A stretch of 64,000 bases of DNA from Ancylobacter lacus (GTDB lineage: Bacteria > Pseudomonadota > Alphaproteobacteria > Rhizobiales > Xanthobacteraceae), in assembly GCF_018390635.1 (NCBI RefSeq), contig NZ_JAHBGE010000083.1, positions 1-64,000 of the forward strand, read 5' to 3'. The number at the start of each line of letters is the position of its first letter. Within the stretch, counting starts at the first letter, position 1. Position numbers and translations under genes: made by a program. The notes beneath the pieces were generated by a model, which had not been told where the DNA came from, searched no databases, and saw only the letters and a list, made by a program, of their open reading frames with translations. Shown piece after piece: positions 17,075-28,943 of this stretch.

Positions 17075-17824
17075 TCAGCGCGAAACCAGCAGATGCCGGT
17101 TCAGCCGGCGCTCCAGCCGGTCCCACACCCGGCGCACCACCTCGACCATGACGAGGTACAGCACGGCGGCCCAGAGATAGACCTCCATGTCGTAGGAGCG
17201 GGAGAAGGCAAGGCGGGTGACACCCATCAGGTCGTAGACCGTGATGACCGAGGCGATCGCGCTCGACTTGATCATGAGGATCAGCTCGTTGCCGAGCGGC
17301 CGCAGCCCGATCCCGGCCGCCTGTGGCATGATGATGGTCCAGTACGCCTTCAGCTTGGACAGGCCCAGCGCCTTCGCCGCTTCCATCTGCCCGATCGGCA
17401 GGGTCTGGATGGCGCCGCGCAGGATCTCCGACTGATAGGCGGTGGTGTTGAGGGTGAAGGTGAAGACGGCGCAGTAGAACGCGTCCCGGAAGAACCACCA
17501 CAGGCCGAGCGCGGTGAGCTGCTCGCGGAACTGGCCGGCGCCGTAATAGACAAGGAAGGTCTGCGCCAGCAGCGGTGTGCCGCGGAAGAAGTAGGAATAG
17601 GCGAAGGCGGCGCGGGCCGTCCACTTGCCACCCTCCACCCGGGCGATCGCCAGCGGCCAGGCGAGGAGGGCGCCGATGCCGACCGAGAGGACCACGAGCT
17701 GGAGCGTGACCCACACGCCGTCGAGGAAGCGCAGGCCGTAGCGGGCCATCAGATCGCTGTTCAGCCCGATCAGCCCCATGAGCTGGAGGAAGCCGGCGCC
17801 CAGCATGTCGAGCAGGCTCTGCAT
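17075..17824 (-). CDS. amino-acid ABC transporter permease (HisM/HisQ type)
   Basis: 249-residue inner-membrane permease with five predicted helices and the EAA loop GQMEAAKALGLSKLKAYWTI that contacts the ATPase. It also carries YFFRGTPLLAQTFLVYYG, typical of the polar amino acid family. Its ATG overlaps the stop of the upstream permease (17824), so the two are translated together and should form a heterodimer. It is the last gene of the minus-strand operon; no ATP-binding subunit follows, and the next gene converges from the other strand. Confidence 0.9.
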   Translation of the reverse strand: MQSLLDMLGAGFLQLMGLIGLNSDLMARYGLRFLDGVWVTLQLVVLSVGIGALLAWPLAIARVEGGKWTARAAFAYSYFFRGTPLLAQTFLVYYGAGQFREQLTALGLWWFFRDAFYCAVFTFTLNTTAYQSEILRGAIQTLPIGQMEAAKALGLSKLKAYWTIIMPQAAGIGLRPLGNELILMIKSSAIASVITVYDLMGVTRLAFSRSYDMEVYLWAAVLYLVMVEVVRRVWDRLERRLNRHLLVSR

Positions 17825-18546
17825 CAATGACCTCCCACCCGCCGGAAACCACGGGAAGCGCGGGCTTCCAGCCGGGAGAACACGGCGCTCGAGATCGCCG
17901 AGAACACGAGATAGATCAGGCAGGCGATGAGATAGAAGAAAAAGGGCTGCTTGGTCACGCCGACCGCGATCGCGGTCTGGCGCATCAGGTCGGAGATGGC
18001 GATCACCGACACCAGCGATGTGTCCTTCAGCAGTACCATCCAGTTGTTGGAAAGCCCGGGGAGCGCCACGCGCCAGAGCTGCGGGAAGGTCACCAGCCTG
18101 AACACCCGCATTTTGGACAGGCCGAGGGCCGCCGCCGCCTCCTTCTGGCCGCGCGGCACCGCACGTATCGCGGCATACAGCACTTCGCTGGAGAAGGCGC
18201 CGAGCACGAGGCCCAGCGCCACCACGCCGGCGACGAACTGGTTCACCTCGACGCTCGCCCCTTCCACGAAGAGGCCGGCGAGCCGGGTCAGAAGCATCTG
18301 CCCGCCATAATAGACGATGAACAGGGTCAGCAGCTCGGGCAATCCGCGGAACACGGTGGTGTAGGCGTTGGCGAGCATTTTCACCGCGGCGGACTTCGAG
18401 TCCTTGGCCAGTGCGACGCCCAGGCCGATGGCGATGCCGACCGGCAGGGTGACCAGCGCCAGTTCGATGGTCAGCAGGGCGCCGCGAGCGATCTCGTCGC
18501 CCCAGCCGTCCGGCCCGAAGGAAAGCAGGCGGAGAAAGTCGAACAT
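17824..18546 (-). CDS. amino-acid ABC transporter permease (HisQ type)
   Basis: 240-residue permease with the EAA motif GQKEAAAALGLSKMRVFRLV and the VFRGLPELLTLFIVYYGG segment, characteristic of the lysine/arginine/ornithine/histidine/octopine class. It follows the binding-protein gene by 165 bp, with a strong hairpin in the gap (18657-18691), and overlaps the second permease by 1 bp. ATG 18546 is used; a TTG directly before it is the only alternative. Confidence 0.9.
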   Translation of the reverse strand: MFDFLRLLSFGPDGWGDEIARGALLTIELALVTLPVGIAIGLGVALAKDSKSAAVKMLANAYTTVFRGLPELLTLFIVYYGGQMLLTRLAGLFVEGASVEVNQFVAGVVALGLVLGAFSSEVLYAAIRAVPRGQKEAAAALGLSKMRVFRLVTFPQLWRVALPGLSNNWMVLLKDTSLVSVIAISDLMRQTAIAVGVTKQPFFFYLIACLIYLVFSAISSAVFSRLEARASRGFRRVGGH

Positions 18547-18656
18547 CAAGGTTGAAGTCTCCGGTGGCGGCCGGCTGGGGCCGCTTCTTCATGCCGGGCG
18601 GAGGACGGGCGGCGGGAGACCTGCGGCGCGGGCGCACGGACTGGCCTGGTGGCGGA

Positions 18657-18691
18657 CCCGTCGGCCGTCCCCGGGCGGGCCGGCCGACGGG
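18657..18691 (-). promoter_or_regulatory. intercistronic hairpin between binding-protein and permease genes
   Basis: CCCGTCGGCCG at 18657-18667 pairs perfectly with CGGCCGACGGG at 18681-18691 (11-bp arms, 13-nt loop), downstream of the binding-protein gene and before the permeases. Such structures in the equivalent position commonly stabilise the upstream mRNA or stop part of transcription, so that the binding protein is made in excess. Confidence 0.6.
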
Positions 18692-18711
18692 CGCGCCGGC
18701 GCCGTGCGGCG

Positions 18712-19488
18712 TCAGTAGACGTCGAAGGGGAAATACTTCTCGTTGATCTTCTTGTAGGTGCCGTCGGCGCGGATTTCGGCGATCGCCTTGTTGAACATGG
18801 CGACCAGCTCCGGGTCATCCTTGCGGATGCCGACGCCGACACCTTCGCCGAAATACTTCTTGTCCTTGTATTCGGCGCCGACGAACTTGCAGCAGGCGCC
18901 GTCCTTGGTGTTCAGCCATTCCAGCTCCACCACCTTGTCGGACAGCAGCGCATCGATGCGGCCATTGACGAGATCGAGATGGGTGTCGTCGATCTTGGGA
19001 TACAGCTTCACCTCGGCGCCGGCCTTGGCGTAGACGTCCTCGAGATAGTTGGAATGGATGGTGGAGGCCTGGGCGCCGAGCACCTTGCCCTTCAGCGCCT
19101 CGGGGGAGGTGTCGGTGATCTTGCTGTCCTTCGTGGTCACGAAGGTGGCCGGGGTGTTGTAGTACTTGTTGGAGAACGCGATCTGCTTCTTGCGCTCCTC
19201 GGTGATCGACATGGAGGCGATGATCGCGTCGTATTTGCCGGCGAGAAGCGCGGGAATGATGCCGTCCCAGTCCTGGGCGACGAAGGTGCATTCCACCTTC
19301 ATCTTGGCGCAGAGCGCCTTGGCGATGTCGATGTCGAAGCCCTTGATCTCGCCGTTCTCGATGTAGTTGAAGGGCGGATAGGCGCCTTCCGTGCCGACGC
19401 GGACCACCTTCCAGTCCTTGGCGGATGCGCCGGTGACGGCGGCCGCGATCATGAGAGCGGCTGCCGCGATGCGGGTGGCGAGGCTCAT
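18712..19488 (-). CDS. periplasmic amino-acid-binding protein (SBP_bac_3)
   Basis: 258-residue substrate-binding protein. It has a Sec signal peptide (ending near VTGASA, residue 22), then the family 3 fold. GTEGAYPPFNYIENGEIKGFDIDIAKAL is the classic start of LAO/His-type binding proteins, and the ligand-contact region FVAQDWDGIIPALLAGKYDAIIASMSIT follows. A strong AGAGGGG ribosome binding site precedes ATG 19488. It is the first gene of the ABC operon with two permeases downstream. The likely ligands are basic amino acids or opine-like compounds, from family similarity only. Confidence 0.9.
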   Translation of the reverse strand: MSLATRIAAAALMIAAAVTGASAKDWKVVRVGTEGAYPPFNYIENGEIKGFDIDIAKALCAKMKVECTFVAQDWDGIIPALLAGKYDAIIASMSITEERKKQIAFSNKYYNTPATFVTTKDSKITDTSPEALKGKVLGAQASTIHSNYLEDVYAKAGAEVKLYPKIDDTHLDLVNGRIDALLSDKVVELEWLNTKDGACCKFVGAEYKDKKYFGEGVGVGIRKDDPELVAMFNKAIAEIRADGTYKKINEKYFPFDVY

Positions 19489-19593
19489 GCTGTTCCCCTC
19501 TGGAAATGCTCTGGCCGGCTGTTCTTCTGTTGCCGGCACGTGATGCTCGCATTAATTGCGCGGCCAAGGCAACGGGGGATGCTGCATTCATGA

Positions 19594-22227
<2,634 letters not shown>

Positions 22228-22245
22228 GGCGAGGCCGACGATCCG

Positions 22246-22285
22246 ACGCCGCGGGTTCGTCTCCGACCCCGCGGCGTTTGTCTTT
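22246..22285 (+). terminator. intrinsic terminator after TRAP binding protein 1
   Basis: ACGCCGCGGG (22246-22255) and CCCGCGGCGT (22268-22277) form a perfect 10-bp stem with a 12-nt loop, followed by TTGTCTTT. It lies 19 bp after the stop codon of the plus-strand gene and before the converging esterase. Confidence 0.8.
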
Positions 22286-22335
22286 ACGGTGTCGGAGGCC
22301 GGTACCCGGGCCGGACGCCGCGCGCGGCGCGGGCG

Positions 22336-23064
22336 TCAGATATAGAGCGGCGCCATCCGCCGCCAGGAGCCGGCGCGATGGGCCCGGCCGTCCCAGACGT
22401 GCAAGCGGTGGTCGACGCCCTTTTCGGCCAGCGTCCGGCTGAGGTGGCGGTTGTTGTCCAGGAACGGGTCGGCATTGCCGATCGTCAGCACGATGTCGAG
22501 CTGGCGCAGCTTCTGCAGTTCGTGGTGGCAGCTCAGCCGCGGCAGGAAATGCGACGGCATGTGGAAGTAGACCTGCTCGTCGTAATGGCCGTCGAGCAGG
22601 TCGGTGAAGTGCTCGACCTGCATCGTGAGGTCGTAGCGGCCGGAGAACGCCACCAGCTTGCGGAACAGATGCGGGTGGCGGAAGCCGAGGCTGGCGGCCT
22701 GGAAGGCGCCGAGGCTGCACCCGTGCAGGATCACGCAGTCGTTCGGGTTCTTCTCGGCCATGAGCGGCAGCACCTCGTGCAGCACATAGCTTTCGAAGGC
22801 GGCATGGCGTTGCAGCCGCTCGGCGGGAGGACGGTGGCGGGCGTAGAACGATTCGCCGGCCAGCCCGTCGATGCAGTAGAGCTGCAACTGGCCGGCGTGG
22901 AGCTTCGGCGCGAGGCTCGCGACGATGCCGAGCTGTTCATATTCCCAGAAGCGGCCGTCGCGGGTGGGGAACATCAGCACCTTGGCTCCGGCGTGGCCGA
23001 ATACCAGTAGCTCCATATCCCGGCCGAGCCGCGGGCTGTACCAGCGCAGATATTCCCGATTCAT
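22336..23064 (-). CDS. alpha/beta-hydrolase, esterase family
   Basis: 242 residues, cytoplasmic by sequence. The nucleophile elbow is GCSLGAF (S117). VLTIGNADPFLDNN supplies a candidate acid and WDGRAHRAGSW a candidate His. The start REYLRWYSPRLGRDMELLVFGHAG matches the small esterases annotated as esterase family protein (COG4947). Its ATG overlaps the stop of the acetylxylan-esterase-like gene (23061-23064), so both hydrolases are co-translated. They sit inside a cluster of TRAP binding proteins, which suggests a role in processing an imported ester. That link is inference. Confidence 0.8.
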   Translation of the reverse strand: MNREYLRWYSPRLGRDMELLVFGHAGAKVLMFPTRDGRFWEYEQLGIVASLAPKLHAGQLQLYCIDGLAGESFYARHRPPAERLQRHAAFESYVLHEVLPLMAEKNPNDCVILHGCSLGAFQAASLGFRHPHLFRKLVAFSGRYDLTMQVEHFTDLLDGHYDEQVYFHMPSHFLPRLSCHHELQKLRQLDIVLTIGNADPFLDNNRHLSRTLAEKGVDHRLHVWDGRAHRAGSWRRMAPLYI

Positions 23065-24020
23065 AATTGCCCGAAAAACCGTCTGACTGTCGCGCGAAGC
23101 GCTTCATGTTGCGCTGCACTTCCGGGATAGTCGACATGTCCTGCGTCCAGAATGACGGTTTCGTTAAACTTCGGCGACGCGTTGGCGATGGCGAACTGGC
23201 AGGGCGGGGCTACCGCCGGGTCGAACAGCGCCACCGCGATCAGCATCGGCACCTCGAAGCGGGTTGCGGCGACCGCCGCGTCGTAGAGGCGTAGCGTCTC
23301 CATCACCCGGCCGTGCCGCGCTTCGTAGTTCTGCACGGCCCGCGCGCTGCCGGTGCTGGGCAGCCGCAGCCGCAGCGGCTGGTCGCCGAAGGTGGGCAGG
23401 GCGAGATGGCCGCGCCGGATGCGCGGATCGAACGCGCAGCCAAAGGCGCCGATGCCGCCGCCGAAGCTGATCCCGCTATAGCCGATCCGCCCGTCCAGCC
23501 AGGGATAGAGCACGAGAAGGGTCGATACGGCGATCCACAGATCCTCCACGCAGCCGCCGATGATGTAGGCGTCGGGCTTGTCGATGTCGTGCAGCACGTG
23601 CCACGCCGGGTCGGACGAGATCGGCGGTGCCGCGCTGAGAGAAAGGCCGCGGAAGCAGGGGAACAGCAGCGCGGTGTTTTCCACCGGCAGGTCGAAATCC
23701 GGTGCCGTGCGCCCGCCATAGCCATGGCCCACCACCAGTCCGCGCTGCACTTCGCCGGCGCGCGGCAGCAGCATCCAGCCGCGGATGGTGAAGCCGCCGG
23801 TCGAGCGGTAGCTGATGTCGAAAACATGCCAGTCGGGATGGTCGAGACGGCTGCGGCTCATCACGGGGTGGGGGTCGACGGCGCGGGCGCGTGTGTGCCG
23901 CCCTTTCCAGAATGCGTCGAAATCCGGTGGCGCCTCGGGAGGCTGCACCGCGCGCAGCGCGTCGAGGGTCATGCCGTAGGTCGGATCGAAGCCGAAGCAA
24001 TGCTGGGTCGGAACGCTCAT
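23061..24020 (-). CDS. acetylxylan esterase / cephalosporin-C deacetylase-like hydrolase
   Basis: 319-residue alpha/beta hydrolase of the AXE1 family. The N-terminus has PPDFDAFWKG, then GGFTIRGWMLLP and oxyanion region VVGHGYGGR. The nucleophile is S185 in YSGISFGGG, the acid is in ALFDPAV and the His in AGHVDYPG. There is no signal peptide, so it acts inside the cell. It is coupled to the second esterase by an ATGA overlap. Family members remove acetyl groups from sugars or other small esters. Confidence 0.85.
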   Translation of the reverse strand: MSVPTQHCFGFDPTYGMTLDALRAVQPPEAPPDFDAFWKGRHTRARAVDPHPVMSRSRLDHPDWHVFDISYRSTGGFTIRGWMLLPRAGEVQRGLVVGHGYGGRTAPDFDLPVENTALLFPCFRGLSLSAAPPISSDPAWHVLHDIDKPDAYIIGGCVEDLWIAVSTLLVLYPWLDGRIGYSGISFGGGIGAFGCAFDPRIRRGHLALPTFGDQPLRLRLPSTGSARAVQNYEARHGRVMETLRLYDAAVAATRFEVPMLIAVALFDPAVAPPCQFAIANASPKFNETVILDAGHVDYPGSAAQHEALRATVRRFFGQL

Positions 24021-24214
24021 GAAGGCTTTGTGTCGCAGGAACGCGCTACCCCGCAAGGCCGGTACGTCGAAAGCCACAGCCGGGAGCGGCCGCAAAATCG
24101 CGCGCGGGCGGCATCCGTAATTGCCCTTGCCGCCGGGCTGTTGCAAACATCGCGCCCATTCGCAGGGAAGGCGCCGCGCATCCGCGGTCGCGTGGCGATG
24201 GGAGAGGCTTCGTC

Positions 24215-25303
24215 ATGAAACGCCGCGATCTTCTCGGAGCCGCCGGTCTCGCGCTTGCCGGCGGCGCCGTTGCCGCGCCGGCCGTCGCCCAATCCCAGCC
24301 GGAGGTGCGCTGGCGTCTCACCTCCAGCGTGCCCAGGGTGCTCGACACCATCTGGGGGGCGAACGAGCTGATGGCGCAGTACCTCAGCGAGGCGACGGAC
24401 GGGCGCTTCTCGCTGCAGATTTTCGCCGCCGGCGAGGTGGTGCCGGGGCTGCAGGCGCTGGATGCGGTGCAGAACGGCACGGTCGAGGTCGCCCAGACCC
24501 CGCTTTACTACTATATCGGCAAGGACCCGACCTTCGCCTGCTTCACCGCCATGCCGTTCGGGCTGAACGCGCGCCAGCAGAATGCGTGGTTCTACCAGGG
24601 TGGCGGGCGTGCCCTGCAGGACGAGTTCCTCGCGAAATACGGCGTCATCGGGCTGCTCGGCGGCAATACCGGCACCCAGATGGGCGGCTGGTTCCGCCGC
24701 GAGATGAAGGAGACCACGGATTTCCGTGGGCTCAAGTTCCGCATCGGCGGCATTGCGGGCCGCGTCATGGCCAAGCTCGGCGCCGTGCCCCAGCAGATCG
24801 CCCCCGGCGACGTCTATGCCGCGCTGGAAAAGGGCACCATCGACGCCTGCGAATGGGTCGGCCCCTATGACGACGAGAAGCTCGGCTTCGTGCGCGTGGC
24901 GCCCTATTACTACTATCCCGGCTGGTGGGATGGCGGCCCCACCATGCATGTCGTCGTCAACAAGGCGAAGTGGGAGGGCCTGCCGAAGGCCTACCGCGCC
25001 CTTTTCGAGGCGGCGGCGGCCTATGCCAATGCCGACATGCTGGCGAAATACGATGCCCGCAACCCGGCCGCGCTGCGCCGGCTGGTGGCGCAGGGCGCCC
25101 AGCTCCGCGCCTTTCCCCAGGGCTTCATGGACGACGCCTACACCGCCACCACCCAGCTCTACGCCGAGATCAGCGCCGAGAACGCCGGGTTCCGCAAGGT
25201 GGTGGAGGCGATGCTGGCGTTCCGCAACGAAGAGTATCTGTGGTGGCAGGTCGGGGAATATCCCTATGACGGCTACATGATCCGCGCCCGCTCCCGCGGC
25301 TGA
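24215..25303 (+). CDS. TRAP transporter solute-binding protein, DctP family (paralogue 2)
   Basis: 362 residues with a Tat-like signal (MKRRDLLGAAG, cleavage after AVAQ). It shares long blocks with the proteins at 21136 and 25358: [59 protein letters not shown] and YYYPGWWDGGP. A GGAGAGG lies upstream of ATG 24215. It is 54 bp ahead of paralogue 3 on the same strand and probably co-transcribed with it. Differences in the pocket region (DACEWVG here, DGAEWVG in paralogue 1, DAAEFVG in paralogue 3) hint at related but distinct ligands. Confidence 0.9.
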   Translation: MKRRDLLGAAGLALAGGAVAAPAVAQSQPEVRWRLTSSVPRVLDTIWGANELMAQYLSEATDGRFSLQIFAAGEVVPGLQALDAVQNGTVEVAQTPLYYYIGKDPTFACFTAMPFGLNARQQNAWFYQGGGRALQDEFLAKYGVIGLLGGNTGTQMGGWFRREMKETTDFRGLKFRIGGIAGRVMAKLGAVPQQIAPGDVYAALEKGTIDACEWVGPYDDEKLGFVRVAPYYYYPGWWDGGPTMHVVVNKAKWEGLPKAYRALFEAAAAYANADMLAKYDARNPAALRRLVAQGAQLRAFPQGFMDDAYTATTQLYAEISAENAGFRKVVEAMLAFRNEEYLWWQVGEYPYDGYMIRARSRG

Positions 25304-25357
25304 GACCCCGCACGGGCCGAGAACGCGGCGCCCGACCGCGACCTGAAAGGAAACGTC

Positions 25358-26458
25358 ATGACCCATTCCCCCGAGCGCCGCAGCCTGCTGCGCGGCGCTG
25401 GCCTTGCCGCCGCGGCGACGGTGGTCGCGTCCCCCGCCATCGCGCAGTCCGCCCCGAAGCTGCGCTGGCGGCTGACGTCGAGCTACCCGAAGTCGCTGGA
25501 CACCATCTACGGTTCCAGCGTGCTGCTGGCGAAATATGTGAGCGAGGCGACCGACGGCCAGTTCCAGATCGACGTCTTCGCCCCCGGCGAGCTGGTGCCG
25601 GGCCTGCAGGCCTTCGACGCGGTGCAGAACGGGACGGTGGAGCTGGCCCAGACCGCGCTCTACTACTACATCGGCAAGGATCCCTCCTTCGCGCCGTTCA
25701 CGACGCTGCCCTTCGGGCTCAACGCCCGCCAGCAGACCGCGTGGCTCTATCACGGCGGCGGCCTGAAGCTGCAGAACGACTTCCTCGCGAAATACGACGT
25801 CATCGGCTTTGCCGGCGGCAATACGGGCGCGCAGATGGGGGGCTGGTTCCGCAAGGAGATCAAGGGGCTCGACGACCTCAAGGGCCTCAAGATGCGGCTG
25901 CCCGGCCTCGCCGGTCAGGTGCTGGCGCGCCACGGGCTGGTGCCGCAGAATCTCGCCGGCGGCGACATCTATCCCGCGCTGGAGAAGGGGACGATCGACG
26001 CCGCCGAATTCGTCGGTCCCGTGGACGACGAGAAGCTCGGCTTCGTCCGGGTGGCGCCCTATTACTATTATCCCGGCTGGTGGGAGGGTGGCCCCACCAT
26101 CCATTTCATCGTCGGCCTGAAGGCGTGGAACGCGCTGCCCAAGAGCTACCAGGCGGTGTTCACGGCCGCCTCGGCCTATGCCAATGCCGACATGCTGGCG
26201 AAGTACGACGCCGGCAATCCTCCCGCGCTGCGCCGCCTCGTCGCCGCGGGCGCGCAGCTTCGCGCCTTCCCCGCGCCGGTCATGGACGCGGCCTATGCCA
26301 CCACCGCCGAGCTGCTGGGAGGAATCGCCGCGAGCAATGCCGGCTTCAAGGCCATCTACGACTCGATGCTGGCGTTCCGCAACGAGGAGTATCTGTGGTG
26401 GCAGGTCGGGGAATATCCCTATGACGGCTACATGATCCGCGCCCGCACGCGGAACTGA
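25358..26458 (+). CDS. TRAP transporter solute-binding protein, DctP family (paralogue 3)
   Basis: 366 residues with a Tat-like signal (PERRSLLRGAG, cleavage after AIAQ) and the same architecture as paralogues 1 and 2. AAAGGAAA precedes ATG 25358. It carries GNTGAQMGGWF and DAAEFVGPVDDEKLG, so the aromatic and tyrosine residues of the other copies are replaced (W to F, Y to V). Such changes may alter ligand choice. It ends 5 bp before the converging EamA exporter gene. No membrane subunits are encoded in the window. Confidence 0.9.
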   Translation: MTHSPERRSLLRGAGLAAAATVVASPAIAQSAPKLRWRLTSSYPKSLDTIYGSSVLLAKYVSEATDGQFQIDVFAPGELVPGLQAFDAVQNGTVELAQTALYYYIGKDPSFAPFTTLPFGLNARQQTAWLYHGGGLKLQNDFLAKYDVIGFAGGNTGAQMGGWFRKEIKGLDDLKGLKMRLPGLAGQVLARHGLVPQNLAGGDIYPALEKGTIDAAEFVGPVDDEKLGFVRVAPYYYYPGWWEGGPTIHFIVGLKAWNALPKSYQAVFTAASAYANADMLAKYDAGNPPALRRLVAAGAQLRAFPAPVMDAAYATTAELLGGIAASNAGFKAIYDSMLAFRNEEYLWWQVGEYPYDGYMIRARTRN

Positions 26459-26463
26459 GGGGC

Positions 26464-27378
26464 TCAGGCCTCGCCGCTCCGGCCGGGCACCGCCACTGGC
26501 GCGAGCGAGGCCCGCCGCTCCGCGCGGCGGCTGTGGAGGACGGAGACGCCGGCGGCCACCACCAGCGCCATGCCGGCCAGCGAGACGAGATCGGGCACCT
26601 GCCCGAACAGGATCAGGCCGGCCAGCACCGCGAAGGGCACGGTGGCGTAGCGGAAGGGAGAGACCACCGCCGGGTCCGAGCCGCGAAACGCCGCCACGGC
26701 GAGGAAGTGGCCCACCACGAGGGTGAGGGCGGCGAAGGCGGTGAGCGCCAGCACCGGGCCGTCGAGCGGGCGCCAGTCCTCGAATCCGCTGCCGAGGAAT
26801 CCCAGCGTCATGCCGCACAGTATGGTGACGATGGTCACGACCAGCGTCGGCACATGCGCGGCGATCCGCCCGGTGACGAAATCGCGGAAGGCCACCAGCG
26901 CCGCCGAGCCGAGCGGTAGCAGGGCGGCGAGGGTGAAGGTGCCGGCTCCCGGCTTGATGACCAGCATGACCCCGGTGAAACCCGCCGCCACGGCGAGCCA
27001 GCGCCTCCCCCCGACCCGTGCGCCGGCGACCAGCGCGGCTAGGGCGAGCGTCAGAAGGGGCGTGATCTGGAAGATGGCGGAGGCATCCGCCAGCGAGAGC
27101 GAGCCGAGCGCGGTGACATAAAGCAGCGTGCTGATCGCCTCGGCGATGGAGCGCGTCAGAACGCGGCGGTCGAGGGCGTGCTTCAGCCCGGCCTGCTCCC
27201 CTCGCAGCCGAAGGAAGCCCAGCAGCATCGCGGCGGAGAAGGTGCCCCGCACCGCCATCAGCTCGGTCGGCGGCATGTGCGGCGCCAGCAGCTTGGAACA
27301 GGCATCCGTCAGGGTGAAGACGGCGCAGGCGGCAAGCATCAGGGCAATGCCGCGGTTGGTGACGCGATGGTCGTGCAT
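26464..27378 (-). CDS. EamA/DMT-family membrane exporter
   Basis: 304-residue inner-membrane protein with ten hydrophobic helices in two EamA repeats. Typical repeats are near ALMLAACAVFTLTDACSK at the N-terminus and FRYATVPFAVLAGLILFGQVP in the second half. Drug/metabolite transporters of this type export amino acids, nucleosides or other metabolites; no substrate can be assigned. The C-terminal tail (about 30 residues) is basic then Ala/Pro-rich and cytoplasmic. Confidence 0.85.
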   Translation of the reverse strand: MHDHRVTNRGIALMLAACAVFTLTDACSKLLAPHMPPTELMAVRGTFSAAMLLGFLRLRGEQAGLKHALDRRVLTRSIAEAISTLLYVTALGSLSLADASAIFQITPLLTLALAALVAGARVGGRRWLAVAAGFTGVMLVIKPGAGTFTLAALLPLGSAALVAFRDFVTGRIAAHVPTLVVTIVTILCGMTLGFLGSGFEDWRPLDGPVLALTAFAALTLVVGHFLAVAAFRGSDPAVVSPFRYATVPFAVLAGLILFGQVPDLVSLAGMALVVAAGVSVLHSRRAERRASLAPVAVPGRSGEA

Positions 27379-27560
27379 GGGGCGTTCACGAGGAGGGCGG
27401 CGCGGGCTCGCGCGTCTTCAGGCGAGGGGTCCGGTTCGCCTCAAGCGCGCGAGCCGGCAAAGCCCGTCGCGCGTTCCGCCGAGCCGGTGTTCGCGCAACG
27501 CTTTAGCCGATCCGCCGGCGCGCCGCTCGCTTCGTCGTGAGACAACGCGTGCCGCGGCGA

Positions 27561-28769
27561 TCAACAATTCTCACAGCGTGCTTCACCGCCCGTGAGATCG
27601 GGCCCATCGGCGGGAACGAGGCCACCGTCGCGCCGCTCCAGCGCCTGTGACGCGAGGGCGACGCCGAGCGCGGCGACGGCAATGGCGGCGCCCACCCAGG
27701 CAAGGTCATCATAGCCGAGGCCGAAGGTCAGGGCCGCCCCACCGATCCACGCGCCGGTCGCGTTGCCAAGGTTGAAGGCGCCCTGATTGAGGGTTGAGGC
27801 AAGATTCGGCGCACCCACCGCGCTGTCGACCACCCGGGTCTGGATCGGGGCCACCACCGCGAAGACGAGGATGCCCCACACGAAGACGGTGGCGATGGCC
27901 AGCGCCTCGAACGGGCTGGTGAAGACCAGCACCGCCAGCACCGCCGCCAGCCCCACGAAGATGCCGATCAGCGAGGGCATCAGTTTCCAGTCGGCGAGGC
28001 GGCCCCCGAGAATGTTGCCGATGGTGATTCCCACGCCGAACAGCAGCAGCACCACCGTCACCGCATGCGGCGTCAGCCCCGTAACGTCGCGGAGCAGTGG
28101 AGCGATGTAGGTGAAGACGGTGAAGAGGCTCGCCGAGGACAGCACGCTCATCGCCATCGCGAGCAGCACCTGCGGCCTCTTCATCACCGCGAACTCACGG
28201 ATGATGTTGCCGGACTGGTGCGGGATCGCCCGCGGCAGCCACAGCGCGATTCCCGCGACCGCGATCAGCCCGATGACGACCACGGCCCAGAAGGTCGAGC
28301 GCCAGCCCGCCGCCTGTCCCAGCGCGGTGCCCAGCGGCACACCCAGCACATTGGCGATGGTGAGGCCGGCGAACATCAGCGCGATAGCGCTTGCCCGCTG
28401 CGTCGGCGGCACGAGGCTCGCGGCGACGACCGCGCCGATGCCGAAGAAGGCGCCGTGGCAGAAGGCGGTCACGACCCGCGCCGCCATCAGGGTCCAGTAG
28501 TCCGGCGCGATGGCGCAGAGCAGGTTGCCAAGCACGAAGGTGCTGGCGAGGCCGAGCAGCGTCGCCTTGCGCGGCAGCGAGTTGGTGATGATGGCGACGA
28601 TCGGCGCCCCGATCACCACGCCCATGGCATAGCCGGTGACCAGAAGCCCCGCTGCCGGAATGGTGATGCCAAGATCGGCTGCCACCTCGGGCAACAGCCC
28701 CATAATGACGAATTCCGTGGTGCCGATGCCAAAAGAGGCCATGGCGAGGGCGATCAGCGGAAGCTGCAT
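27561..28769 (-). CDS. MFS transporter, DHA1 family (AraJ/YdhP-like)
   Basis: 402 residues with twelve hydrophobic helices. The N-terminus ALASFGIGTTEFVIMGLLPEVA (written here from ALAMASFGIG) is the hallmark of the AraJ/YdhP/PbuE-like DHA1 subfamily, and the loop motif between helices 2 and 3 is NSLPRKATLL. RVVTAFCHGAFFGIGAVVA in helix 4 fits the family. It is probably a sugar, arabinoside or drug efflux pump. It is transcribed in the same direction as the EamA gene, but 182 bp separate them. No regulator is adjacent. Confidence 0.87.
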   Translation of the reverse strand: MQLPLIALAMASFGIGTTEFVIMGLLPEVAADLGITIPAAGLLVTGYAMGVVIGAPIVAIITNSLPRKATLLGLASTFVLGNLLCAIAPDYWTLMAARVVTAFCHGAFFGIGAVVAASLVPPTQRASAIALMFAGLTIANVLGVPLGTALGQAAGWRSTFWAVVVIGLIAVAGIALWLPRAIPHQSGNIIREFAVMKRPQVLLAMAMSVLSSASLFTVFTYIAPLLRDVTGLTPHAVTVVLLLFGVGITIGNILGGRLADWKLMPSLIGIFVGLAAVLAVLVFTSPFEALAIATVFVWGILVFAVVAPIQTRVVDSAVGAPNLASTLNQGAFNLGNATGAWIGGAALTFGLGYDDLAWVGAAIAVAALGVALASQALERRDGGLVPADGPDLTGGEARCENC

Positions 28770-28943
28770 GGCGCCGGTCCGTAACGTTAGCGATCAAAGG
28801 AATCAGCGCGGAATGTGCCGGTGTCGCTGCGTTGCAGCAAGTCCGTTCCGCGCGCGGCAGCCATGCACAGGCCACCCCTTCGCCGGGCCCGCGAGAGAGG
28901 ACGGCGCTGCCGGGTCGGGTTCCTCAAGCTTGGCCGACGGGGG

